From NCBI GenBank assembly GCA_015056765.1, contig SVFQ01000017.1, forward strand, positions 1-64,000: a stretch of DNA of 64,000 nt, given 5' to 3'. Positions 18,006 through 25,612 of this stretch are shown here, piece after piece. Position numbers and translations under genes: made by a program. How positions within the stretch are numbered: position 1 is the stretch's first letter; every line of letters starts with the position of its first letter. The notes beneath the pieces were generated by a model, which saw nothing but the letters and a program-made list of their open reading frames with translations, had not been told where the DNA came from and searched no databases. The stretch comes from Lachnospiraceae bacterium (lineage in GTDB: Bacteria; Bacillota; Clostridia; Lachnospirales; Lachnospiraceae).

Positions 18006-19898
18006 CTAGTTAACATTTTCTTTTGAACGAAGGAAATCTGCATACCAGTAGAAAACATCTGCATTTCGGTACAGTTCGCTTTCTCTACTGTCTTTGCGCC
18101 AAATCTTCTTATAGTCTGCCATCCAGTTTTCTAATTCTGTTGCCAGACCAAAGCGCTCTTCCTTGCTTAAGGCCGCTGCTTTCTCATCTGCCAAGTATGC
18201 TGACATGGCGTACATGACGCGATCGATTAACTGCTGCCCTCTGGTAAAGAGCAAAATTCTGGATGCGTAGTCTTTACCGGTCTCATTCAAATCTGCCCAA
18301 AGTGCTCTTACAGCATTCAGCTCGGTTTCCATTTTCTGGTGGTTTTCAGTAGGATTGCCCCATTTGATTTTGGTAAAGAATTCCTTTTGCTTTTCTACAT
18401 CTGCTTCCCTTTCGCAGGTTTCTTTTACCTGTACAAAGGCTTCCCAGCTAATCTGCTCAAGCATCCCCAGCGCTCTCACATGGGTCAAAAGTTCTTCCTC
18501 TCCATCTCCAAAAAGAAGGTAGGAGATTCTGCGGTTTAATTCTGCCTCGTCACCCTCGCCGCTCCATGCAAAGTTCGCTGCATAGACCATACCGGGAATG
18601 GCAAACATCGGGTCCTGAAGATGACCATAGTCACCCCAGTCCGTATTTAACACACCTTCTGCCTGATACTTCAGGGCGTAACCACACATGAGGGAGATAT
18701 TGGCATATGCCATCTCGATATGAGACAGTACATGTCTCCAGCCGTGCACGCCCGGGCACAGATACTGACGCATGGGAATCTCCGCCAGTTTTCTGGTGTT
18801 GTCTTCGGATTCGTTGTCGCAGTAGCCCCAGTTTAAGCAAATGATATCTTTCGGAAGCTGCTTACCGAATTCGGGACAACCGGTAATGATATCTCCCCAG
18901 AACATGGGCTCTTTTCCTCTTGCTTTGCAGTGGGCCACGATTTTATTGACGAAGTCCACATACATCTGGTTCACGCCTACCTTTTCAGCCAATTCTTTGC
19001 TGGCGCCTTTTCCAAGGTCAAAGGTTTCATCAGCACAGATATTCACATGGTTAGATCTAAACAGTGGTAAGAACTCATCCAAAAGTCCTGTTACAAAAGC
19101 TTCCGCTCTGTCATCTGCTACATTTAAGGTATGATGCAACATTCTCTCATCAAAGGAGAATCGTCTGTCTGCATCCTCCGGTAATTCTCCCAGGTCTCTA
19201 AAGCTTCTGGTACGAAGGACTTTGTAGAAGTGTCCAAAGGTAGACATGGACGGTACCAGTTCAATATGTAGTTTTGCACAATACTGATCCAGCTCCAGGA
19301 TATCTTCTGCTGTCAGCGGCGTATCGTCTCTGCACACTTCGGAATATCCTTCAAAAAGGAAACTGTGCTCAATATTTAACTGCATCTGGTTGTACTTTAA
19401 GTAGCTGCATAAGTCTGCTAATTTCTTATAAGAAGAAAGTTTTCTGACACGGCATCTGGTCGCGTCTTGAATAAATCCTCTGTTTTCGATAGAAGGTGCA
19501 TCTTCTATGATGACGCCGGGAAGGCTTACACCGCCTATGGCAATCAACTGTTTTAAAGTCTGCAGGCCATACAAAAGGCCTGCTCCTGTGGATGCTGTCA
19601 CTGCCACATAGTCCTTTTGAATTGCCAAGGTGTAGCCTTCTTTGTGTGCAACTTTCTTGCTTCTGCGAAGCACAATATCTCCTTTATGAAGACAGCTTTT
19701 TCTATCAATAGCCAGGTCTAAATGGCACTTTTCTAAAATCCAGTTTTTCAGGTTCAAAGCCGCATCATAATCCTCCGGTTCTGTCCCTTCCTCTAAAAGG
19801 ATTTTGGTACCAAACTCCATGTGAAATACTTCTTCTAATTTGGTCAGTTTCTTTGGACTTGGCAGTAAATAATCACGTGCATCTTTCTTCATTTTCAT
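18006..19898 (-). CDS. Beta-N-acetylhexosaminidase, GH20
   Basis: A 630-residue GH20 enzyme. An N-terminal alpha/beta domain (about 10-135, GLLYGLQTLKQLI) precedes the barrel, which starts at about 140 (NRGFIQDATRCRV). The catalytic Asp-Glu pair is in NICADETFDLGKG (Asp290, Glu291), and later landmarks are MFWGDII, NWGYCDNE and a helical C-terminal region from about 480. The enzyme uses the substrate's acetamido group and removes terminal GlcNAc or GalNAc. No signal peptide is present, so it acts inside the cell, unlike most GH20 enzymes of Bacteroidetes. It lies 39 bases downstream of the GH3 gene. Its stop codon is 62 bases from the -35 box of the next operon, and I saw no terminator in between, so read-through is possible. 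Confidence 0.92.
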   Translation of the reverse strand: MKMKKDARDYLLPSPKKLTKLEEVFHMEFGTKILLEEGTEPEDYDAALNLKNWILEKCHLDLAIDRKSCLHKGDIVLRRSKKVAHKEGYTLAIQKDYVAVTASTGAGLLYGLQTLKQLIAIGGVSLPGVIIEDAPSIENRGFIQDATRCRVRKLSSYKKLADLCSYLKYNQMQLNIEHSFLFEGYSEVCRDDTPLTAEDILELDQYCAKLHIELVPSMSTFGHFYKVLRTRSFRDLGELPEDADRRFSFDERMLHHTLNVADDRAEAFVTGLLDEFLPLFRSNHVNICADETFDLGKGASKELAEKVGVNQMYVDFVNKIVAHCKARGKEPMFWGDIITGCPEFGKQLPKDIICLNWGYCDNESEDNTRKLAEIPMRQYLCPGVHGWRHVLSHIEMAYANISLMCGYALKYQAEGVLNTDWGDYGHLQDPMFAIPGMVYAANFAWSGEGDEAELNRRISYLLFGDGEEELLTHVRALGMLEQISWEAFVQVKETCEREADVEKQKEFFTKIKWGNPTENHQKMETELNAVRALWADLNETGKDYASRILLFTRGQQLIDRVMYAMSAYLADEKAAALSKEERFGLATELENWMADYKKIWRKDSRESELYRNADVFYWYADFLRSKENVN

Positions 19899-19937
19899 TT
19901 CACTTTCATACCTATCTTTACAATTGTATTTCTTTAC

Positions 19938-22202
19938 TTATCTCTTAAACTGTACTTCCTGTCTTAAGAGTTCCTGTCCTTGGTCTTTGATGATCAATTC
20001 AAACAGGTCAGCTCCGGCAGTGTATTGCATTTCCTGATTCCAAAAGCAGAAGGCTTCCTTGGTGAGTTCTATCTGCATTTCTTTTCCTTCACCGGGGTTT
20101 AGCATCTCTCTGGAAAAGCCTTTCAGTTCCAATACTCTGGCTGTCACGTTACCATTCTTTCTGGACAGATACACCTGTGGTATGGCAGCCACTTCATAGG
20201 CTCCGGTATTTTCTGCTTCTATCCGGCAGGTTAGTACCGGCTGATTCAGCTGAATATTTTGAAGGGTCTGATATCCGGTTACCCTCTGCTCTACTTTTGC
20301 CTGATATGCCACTTCGCTGTACTGCAAACCATCTCCAAAAACGTATTTCGGTTTCTCTTTTTGGTCGCAGTATTTCATACCTGCATAGGAATTCTTGTAA
20401 TTGTAGTACGCCGGAAGCTGTCCTTCCCTGCTGGGAAGAGACGCCGGCATTCTACCTGTTGGACTGCACTTGCCTGCAAGGATTTCCGCAATGGCCCGTC
20501 CGCCAAAAGGTCCCGGATAAAAGGCATACAGGAATGCATCGCACACCTCTGCAGCCGGTTCCACGATGTATGGTCTACCTGCAATAGCGATTCCCACTAC
20601 CGGGACATGTCCCTTTAAATACTTTTCTACGAATTTCACATCTATGCCGGGCAGCATCAGGTCTGCCTTATCCATACCTTCGCCGCACTCCATGGCTGTG
20701 GCAGAAGATAAGGCCGCTCCGTTTCGATCAAACTCTGCACCTTCAAATCTGGAGGAAGAACCACCTCCTACCAGCACTGCCAGGTCATAGTCCTCCACCT
20801 TCTTTTCTCCTCTGGCAAAGTCGATGGTAAGTTTCTCATAATCAGCACCTGCAAAGGTGATTTCCGCATCCGGATAGACTTCCTGCAAGCCCTTTAAAAC
20901 GCTACAGGTATCTTCCTCCTTACGAGGTGGAGAATAATCTCCCATCAGCGCATAGTAAGACTCTGCATTGGGTCCCAATACCAAAATGCGCTTTGGCATT
21001 TTTTGTGGGAGAACTTTTTCATTCTTTAAAAGCACCACAGATTCTCTGGCCATCTTAAGGCTCATCTGATCTACGCCGCTTTCCTTCTCCGTCAAAGCAT
21101 CTTCTTCCATGTAAGGATGTTCAAAAAGACCTCTTTCGAATTTCAAAGTCAGAACTTTACGAACGGACGCATCCACCAGTTCTTCCGCTACAAGGCCTTC
21201 CTTTACAGCTTCCTCCAACAAGGTAAATCCTTTGTCCCATAGGCTTACATCCACACCGCTCTTTAGAGCTAATGCCCCTGAGCGCATGGTATCCGCCGTC
21301 ACCACATTGAGACTGTCTACCGCAAATCCATCCGCCATGACGATACCATCAAAGCCAAATTCCTCTCGTAACACACCTTGAAGAAGCTTTGGATTTCCGT
21401 GGCAATAGATACCATCGATTTCGTTATAAGCTGCCATGATTCCTTCTGTGCCGGCCTCTACACTTTTCTTTGCCGGACGCAAATGAATCTCTCGAAGTTC
21501 TCTTTCTCCGATACGAGCAGCACTGGCATTGACGCCGCCGGTGCCTTCCCCCTGGGCACAGAAATGTTTCGCCACCACTGCTGTGCCGCTTTTACGCATA
21601 CCCTTGGTAGCTGCATACGCCATCTCGCCGGATAAATACGGGTCCTCGGAATAGCATTCTTCGCATCTGCCCCATCTGGGATCTCGCATCACATCCAGCA
21701 TAGACATCAGGGCCAAATCCACACGGCTACTTTTCAGCTGCTTGCCGCAGGCCTCATAAGCTTTTTCTAAAAGGGCCAAATCAAAAGTCGCTCCTGCCGC
21801 TGCGTTCACAGGCAGCAGCCCGCCGTCTAAGCTCTGATGTCCGTGGGGACATTCTGTAGACATAAGAACCGGAATCCCTAATCTGGAATGCTCCAGCACA
21901 TACTTCTGAACCGCATTATAGGCATCCTTCATTCTGGATGCTGTAATGCCGTTTTCTTCTGTCCTGCCGGACCAAGGGTCTGCTCGGTACAGTCCATAGA
22001 GCACACCAAGTCCGCTCCAGCGATTCACTTCCTGTTCAAACTCTTCCTTTAAATGGAAAGAGCCGTCCTTGTCATATTCATAAATAGAGAAGCCGTACAG
22101 TCTCTGATTCAGCTGTCCCACCTTCTCCTGCAATGTCATTTTGGATAGTAAGTCTTCTACTCTCTCCTCTATAGGCGCCGTAGAATCTAAATATCGTTCC
22201 AT
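19938..22202 (-). CDS. GH3 beta-glycosidase
   Basis: A 754-residue GH3 enzyme when started at the ATG at 22202, which has a GAAAGGGA ribosome site 5 bases upstream; an in-frame ATG at 22232 lacks one. Domain order is the GH3 barrel (KMTLQEKVGQL; LDVMRDPRWGRCEE; KHFCAQGEG), the nucleophile motif GIVMADGFAVDSL with Asp291, the sandwich domain (ESVVLLKNEKVLP; RILVLGPNAESYYALMGDY) and a fibronectin-III-like C-terminus. GH3 enzymes remove beta-glucose, beta-xylose or beta-GlcNAc; beside GH20 the substrate is open. No signal peptide, so intracellular. It is first in the GH3-GH20 pair, divergent from the CBM9-LacI genes. Confidence 0.92.
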   Translation of the reverse strand: MERYLDSTAPIEERVEDLLSKMTLQEKVGQLNQRLYGFSIYEYDKDGSFHLKEEFEQEVNRWSGLGVLYGLYRADPWSGRTEENGITASRMKDAYNAVQKYVLEHSRLGIPVLMSTECPHGHQSLDGGLLPVNAAAGATFDLALLEKAYEACGKQLKSSRVDLALMSMLDVMRDPRWGRCEECYSEDPYLSGEMAYAATKGMRKSGTAVVAKHFCAQGEGTGGVNASAARIGERELREIHLRPAKKSVEAGTEGIMAAYNEIDGIYCHGNPKLLQGVLREEFGFDGIVMADGFAVDSLNVVTADTMRSGALALKSGVDVSLWDKGFTLLEEAVKEGLVAEELVDASVRKVLTLKFERGLFEHPYMEEDALTEKESGVDQMSLKMARESVVLLKNEKVLPQKMPKRILVLGPNAESYYALMGDYSPPRKEEDTCSVLKGLQEVYPDAEITFAGADYEKLTIDFARGEKKVEDYDLAVLVGGGSSSRFEGAEFDRNGAALSSATAMECGEGMDKADLMLPGIDVKFVEKYLKGHVPVVGIAIAGRPYIVEPAAEVCDAFLYAFYPGPFGGRAIAEILAGKCSPTGRMPASLPSREGQLPAYYNYKNSYAGMKYCDQKEKPKYVFGDGLQYSEVAYQAKVEQRVTGYQTLQNIQLNQPVLTCRIEAENTGAYEVAAIPQVYLSRKNGNVTARVLELKGFSREMLNPGEGKEMQIELTKEAFCFWNQEMQYTAGADLFELIIKDQGQELLRQEVQFKR

Positions 22203-22225
22203 AGTTTCCCTTTCCGTAAAAGGTT

Positions 22226-22241
22226 TTAACATTTCTGTTAA
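22226..22241. promoter_or_regulatory. TTAACA-N4-TGTTAA inverted repeat in GH3 leader
   Basis: A perfect 6-base inverted repeat (22226-22231 and 22236-22241) lies about 25-40 bases before the GH3 start, the same position as the operator-like repeat at 17871-17895. A 12-base block GTTATCATTATG (22262-22251 on the minus strand) upstream is identical to the -10 region of the module 1 promoter. Probably a LacI binding site. Confidence 0.5.
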
Positions 22242-22362
22242 TTATTGTTGCATAATGATAACATCATATAAACACATTACTCCTTTTTCGAAACTTATGC
22301 AATTCGGCATTTTTACTGAATTTTCGAATCATTTTTCTCACTATACAAAACATTAAAATCCA

Positions 22363-22391
22363 TTGCTTTTGTTAACAGTAAATGCTATACT
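22363..22391 (+). promoter_or_regulatory. Promoter of the CBM9-LacI genes with GTTAAC in the spacer
   Basis: An extended -10 box TGCTATACT (22383-22391) stands 17 bases after a weak -35 box TTGCTT (22363-22368). The spacer contains TGTTAACAG (22370-22378), where a bound repressor would block RNA polymerase; this points to autoregulation by the LacI protein encoded downstream. Confidence 0.55.
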
Positions 22392-22439
22392 CCAAACAAA
22401 CTAGTAGTATTGTGCTTAAAATTAAGGAGAATTTTGACT

Positions 22440-23504
22440 ATGAATGCGAAACCGGAAATACGAATTCCGATTCCAAAAGTGGGGTTTACACCACCTGTTT
22501 ATTATTGTAAACGAGCAACCATGCCGCACACTTTAGACGGCAGATTGGATAAAGATTTCTGGAAGGACGCCCCCTTCACCGAGTACTTCCAAGACATCGA
22601 AGGACCCACCTTACCGGAGCCTCGTTTCCGTACCAGAACCAAGATGCTTTGGGATGACGAGAACCTGTACATTGGCGCCATCTTAGAGGGGGATGAAATC
22701 TGGGGACACCAGACAGAACATGACTGTGTCATCTTCCACGACAATGATTTTGAGATATTTCTGGATACCAATTCCGACACCCAGGAATATATCGAATATG
22801 AAATGAATGCCAAAAACACCACCTGGGACTTACTTCTAACCAAGGCGTATCGCGACCAGGGTAGTCCTATCAACGGACTGGAAGTAAAAGGACTAAAGAG
22901 TGCCGTACATATCGATGGCACATTAAACGACTCTACCGCCCAAAACAAATACTGGTCTGTAGAAGTGGTCATTCCTTTCACCACTCTGGCCGAAACTGCA
23001 GACTCCAGAAAGGCACCTGTCTCCGGAGACTTCTATCGTTTGAATTTCTCCAGAGTGCAATGGGATGTCACTAAAGAAAACGGTACCTATCAGAAAGTTT
23101 GTGACCCAACTACCGGCAAACCGAATCCGGAAAGTAACTGGGTATGGGCTCCAACCGGCGTCATCAACATCCATTACCCGGAATTATGGGGTTTCCTTTT
23201 CTTCTGTACAGGAGATGAGACACCATCAATACCGGAAACCGAACTCGTAAAATGGGAGCTTCGTAAGCTCTATTATGCTGAGCAAATCTACTTTGACTAT
23301 CACGGAGGTTACACCGACGATGTGAACACCCTTGCTAAAATCCTCCAGGATTTTGCTCCTGCATCGGAAAATCAGTCTTATCATCTTCGCCGCTTAAAGG
23401 TGCAGGTAACAGACCATTTCTTCGAACTATCAGCAACTACTAAGGATCACACTCGCACCGTTTTGCTTTTTGCTGACGGAAAAACTCAAGTAAAGGAAGG
23501 ATAG
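22440..23504 (+). CDS. CBM9-like carbohydrate-binding protein, cytoplasmic
   Basis: A 354-residue protein. The ATG at 22440 is preferred over an upstream in-frame ATG at 22410 because AAGGAG lies 9 bases before it. The sequence fits the CBM9-like family (Pfam PF06452) found in carbohydrate-related proteins: GRLDKDFWKDAPFTEYF (about 30-46), TKMLWDDENLYIGAIL, DNDFEIFLDTN, YWSVEVVIPFTTL and WAPTGVINIHYPELWGFL. There is no signal peptide or lipobox although CBM9 domains usually sit on secreted enzymes. It is the first gene of a plus-strand unit and its end (GAAGGATAG) supplies the ribosome site of the LacI gene 2 bases later. Its partner is unknown: a cytoplasmic sugar-binding accessory is possible, or export by a non-classical route. 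Confidence 0.75.
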   Translation: MNAKPEIRIPIPKVGFTPPVYYCKRATMPHTLDGRLDKDFWKDAPFTEYFQDIEGPTLPEPRFRTRTKMLWDDENLYIGAILEGDEIWGHQTEHDCVIFHDNDFEIFLDTNSDTQEYIEYEMNAKNTTWDLLLTKAYRDQGSPINGLEVKGLKSAVHIDGTLNDSTAQNKYWSVEVVIPFTTLAETADSRKAPVSGDFYRLNFSRVQWDVTKENGTYQKVCDPTTGKPNPESNWVWAPTGVINIHYPELWGFLFFCTGDETPSIPETELVKWELRKLYYAEQIYFDYHGGYTDDVNTLAKILQDFAPASENQSYHLRRLKVQVTDHFFELSATTKDHTRTVLLFADGKTQVKEG

Positions 23505-23506
23505 AC

Positions 23507-24532
23507 ATGAAAAAAGTTACCATGCAAGATATTGCAGATGCGTTAAACATTTCCCGTGTTTCCGTTTGGAAGGTATTCACCGGCAGACCCGGTGTGTCTC
23601 CCGCTCTACGAAATCAGATCATCGCCAAAGCTCTAGAAATGAATTATGCGTTGCCTTCTGATTTACGAGCAGAAGCCAACGAAAAACACGAAGCGTTAAA
23701 GAAAACCATTGCCATTGCAGTGTCCAGTCCGGAAACCTCCGTTTTCTGGATTAACCTGATTCATGAAATTGCCAAGGAAGCCAGTGCACATAACGCCAAC
23801 ATCATGTACACCTATCTGCCGAAAGAAATCGACAGTACTTACACATTGCCCAGCTTTTTAACCGATGGAACTGTAAATGGCATGATCGTGCTGAATGTGT
23901 ATGATGACGCTTTGATTAAAATGCTGGCCTCTCTGAATCTGCCAAAGGTATTTATGGATACTTCCACCACCATTCCCTTTGCGCAGCTAAACGGAGATTT
24001 GCTTTTAATCGAAGGTAGATCCAGTGTCGCACAGATTACAGAAAGCATTATCGCCCAGGGTAAAAAACGTATCGGATTCATCGGAGACATCAAATACGCC
24101 CAGACCAACTTCGAACGTTATTACGGTTTCAAGTCTGCTATGAAAGAACATGGCATCAGTGTAGAATCCGACTATTGCCTTACAGGCCCCATCGGTGCCG
24201 ACACATACAAAGAAGAAATCGAAAGATTCCTGAACAAGCTAGCACCTCTTCCGGATGCCTTTATCTGCGTCAGCGATTTCGTTGCCAATATTGTATGTAA
24301 CAGTTTAGTAACCAAAGGCATTCAGATTCCAAAGGACATTATGGTAAGTGGTTTCGATGAGCAGGCCGACTTATCCTTCCCTACTCCTCTTACCACCGTG
24401 CGGGTAAACAGTGTCACCTTCGGTTGCAAACTTGCTCGTCAGATTCTTTATCGCTTAGAATGTCCTAACGCCGGCAGAGAATTGATTTACGTTTCTCCAG
24501 AGGTAGTCCTTAGGGAGTCAACTAAGCTATAA
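23507..24532 (+). CDS. LacI-family transcriptional regulator of region A
   Basis: A 341-residue LacI-type protein: helix-turn-helix at residues 3-25 (TMQDIADALNISRVSVWKVF), then a periplasmic-binding-like effector domain (IMYTYLPKE; NGMIVLNVYD; KKRIGFIGD; PDAFICVSDFVA; GFDEQADLSF). The recognition helix reads SVWKVF where most LacI proteins have TVSRVL. The hinge helix region (PSDLRAEANEKH) lacks the usual ARxLxxxxT signature. Gene order suggests it controls the divergent GH3-GH20 genes and module 1 operon through the TGTTAA/GTTAAC sites. It is a clear paralogue, of the same length, of the regulator at 34706-35731. Confidence 0.93.
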   Translation: MKKVTMQDIADALNISRVSVWKVFTGRPGVSPALRNQIIAKALEMNYALPSDLRAEANEKHEALKKTIAIAVSSPETSVFWINLIHEIAKEASAHNANIMYTYLPKEIDSTYTLPSFLTDGTVNGMIVLNVYDDALIKMLASLNLPKVFMDTSTTIPFAQLNGDLLLIEGRSSVAQITESIIAQGKKRIGFIGDIKYAQTNFERYYGFKSAMKEHGISVESDYCLTGPIGADTYKEEIERFLNKLAPLPDAFICVSDFVANIVCNSLVTKGIQIPKDIMVSGFDEQADLSFPTPLTTVRVNSVTFGCKLARQILYRLECPNAGRELIYVSPEVVLRESTKL

Positions 24533-24571
24533 TAAAAGAAAAAGAATAGGTATTTAGGACGGTATACAAAA

Positions 24572-25531
24572 ATGACAGAAGTACGTTTTCACTTGCCAGG
24601 GCTTAGATATAACTTTCCCCTGAACATGTATTGGCTCAATCTGCAAAAGCAGTATCCTGACTACTTTCGAGATGGGGTAAAAGTAGTATCTTTCTTCGGT
24701 TCCTTTCCATTCTCTTTATGGAACGGCGGCCGTCTCATCGTAAACGATCAATGCGATGCAGAATTTGTAAAAAGGGTTGTTTCTTCCATTAACGGAAAAG
24801 GCATCCCGGTCCGTTACACCTTCACCAATCCTCTCATCAAAGAGGAAGATTTAGACGATGCCTTTTGTAATTACTGCATGAAGGTAGCAGACAATGGCAT
24901 GAATGAAGTATTGGTATTCTCTCCTCTCTTGGAGGAATACATCAGGGAGAAGTATCCTTCTTTCAAGATTGATTCTTCTACCTGCAAGGAGCTTCGAGAT
25001 GTAGACCAGCTGAATGCGGAACTCGAAAAAGATTACCGCTACGTAGTCCTTGACTACAACATGAACAATAACTGGGACCTTTTAGAAAACATCCATCACA
25101 AAGAAAAAATCGAAGTTTTGGTCAATGCCTTGTGCATTCCAAACTGTCCAAGACGAGGCGATCATTATAAAAACATCGCCATCAACCAGAAAATCATGGA
25201 GCAGAACAAAAAGTTGCCGAAAGAACGTCAAAAGAAAATCGTTCCATGGACTTGCGAATACGGCGACCGTAACTGCATCCATACCATTCAAGACTACAGC
25301 ACTTACGTATCTCCGGAAATGATTTGGGAAAAATACGTCCCCATGGGAATTAACAACTTCAAGATAGAAGGACGTACCGCCAACATCTTCTCTCTGGTAG
25401 AGACTTATGCACACTATATGATCAAGCCGGAACACCAGGGCGAAGTTCGCGTATTGATGCTGAAGAACTTAGAGCTTGCCGGAGTCATTTCCGAGAACAA
25501 GCCTAGACCTGCTGTTTTCAAAGAACCTTAA
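24572..25531 (+). CDS. U32-like protein with four conserved-looking cysteines
   Basis: A 319-residue soluble protein. The C-terminal part has features of the peptidase U32 group: GINNFKIEGR (259-268) followed by an LVETYAHYMIK helix, and four cysteines spaced as CIPNC (Cys188, Cys192) and CEYGDRNC (Cys228, Cys235), which could hold an iron-sulfur cluster as in UbiU/RlhA/TrhP-type U32 proteins. The N-terminal half (FFGSFPFSLWNGGRL; VRYTFTNPLIKEEDL) fits a TIM-barrel-like start. It lacks clear membrane or secretion signals. It follows the LacI gene by 39 bases and ends at a strong terminator, so it belongs to the CBM9-LacI unit. A role in glycan use is not known for this family, and the assignment rests on motif similarity only. 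Confidence 0.6.
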   Translation: MTEVRFHLPGLRYNFPLNMYWLNLQKQYPDYFRDGVKVVSFFGSFPFSLWNGGRLIVNDQCDAEFVKRVVSSINGKGIPVRYTFTNPLIKEEDLDDAFCNYCMKVADNGMNEVLVFSPLLEEYIREKYPSFKIDSSTCKELRDVDQLNAELEKDYRYVVLDYNMNNNWDLLENIHHKEKIEVLVNALCIPNCPRRGDHYKNIAINQKIMEQNKKLPKERQKKIVPWTCEYGDRNCIHTIQDYSTYVSPEMIWEKYVPMGINNFKIEGRTANIFSLVETYAHYMIKPEHQGEVRVLMLKNLELAGVISENKPRPAVFKEP

Positions 25532-25543
25532 TTTTTTACATGG

Positions 25544-25575
25544 AAAAACGGGATGGCATTTGCCATCCCGTTTTT
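25544..25575. terminator. Bidirectional Rho-independent terminator
   Basis: A near-perfect stem (AAAAACGGGATGGCA paired with its complement, two-base loop) flanked by A5 and T5 lies 12 bases after the U32-like stop codon and 37 bases from the stop of the convergent GH38 gene. It can serve both strands. Confidence 0.93.
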
Positions 25576-25612
25576 GGGTGATATTGGATTGTATTCCAAA
25601 GTCTGAGGAGAC

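Noticed and set aside
18009-18014. GTTAAC at the end of the GH20 gene.
   Set aside because: It is within the last codons of the gene, 95 bases upstream of the next promoter's -10 box; it could be an auxiliary site because it shares 14 bases with 34394-34407, but this was not counted as evidence.
22203-22232. Upstream ATG at 22232 as start of GH3.
   Set aside because: No ribosome site there, while the ATG at 22202 has GAAAGGGA at good spacing; the extension would also overlap the operator-like repeat.
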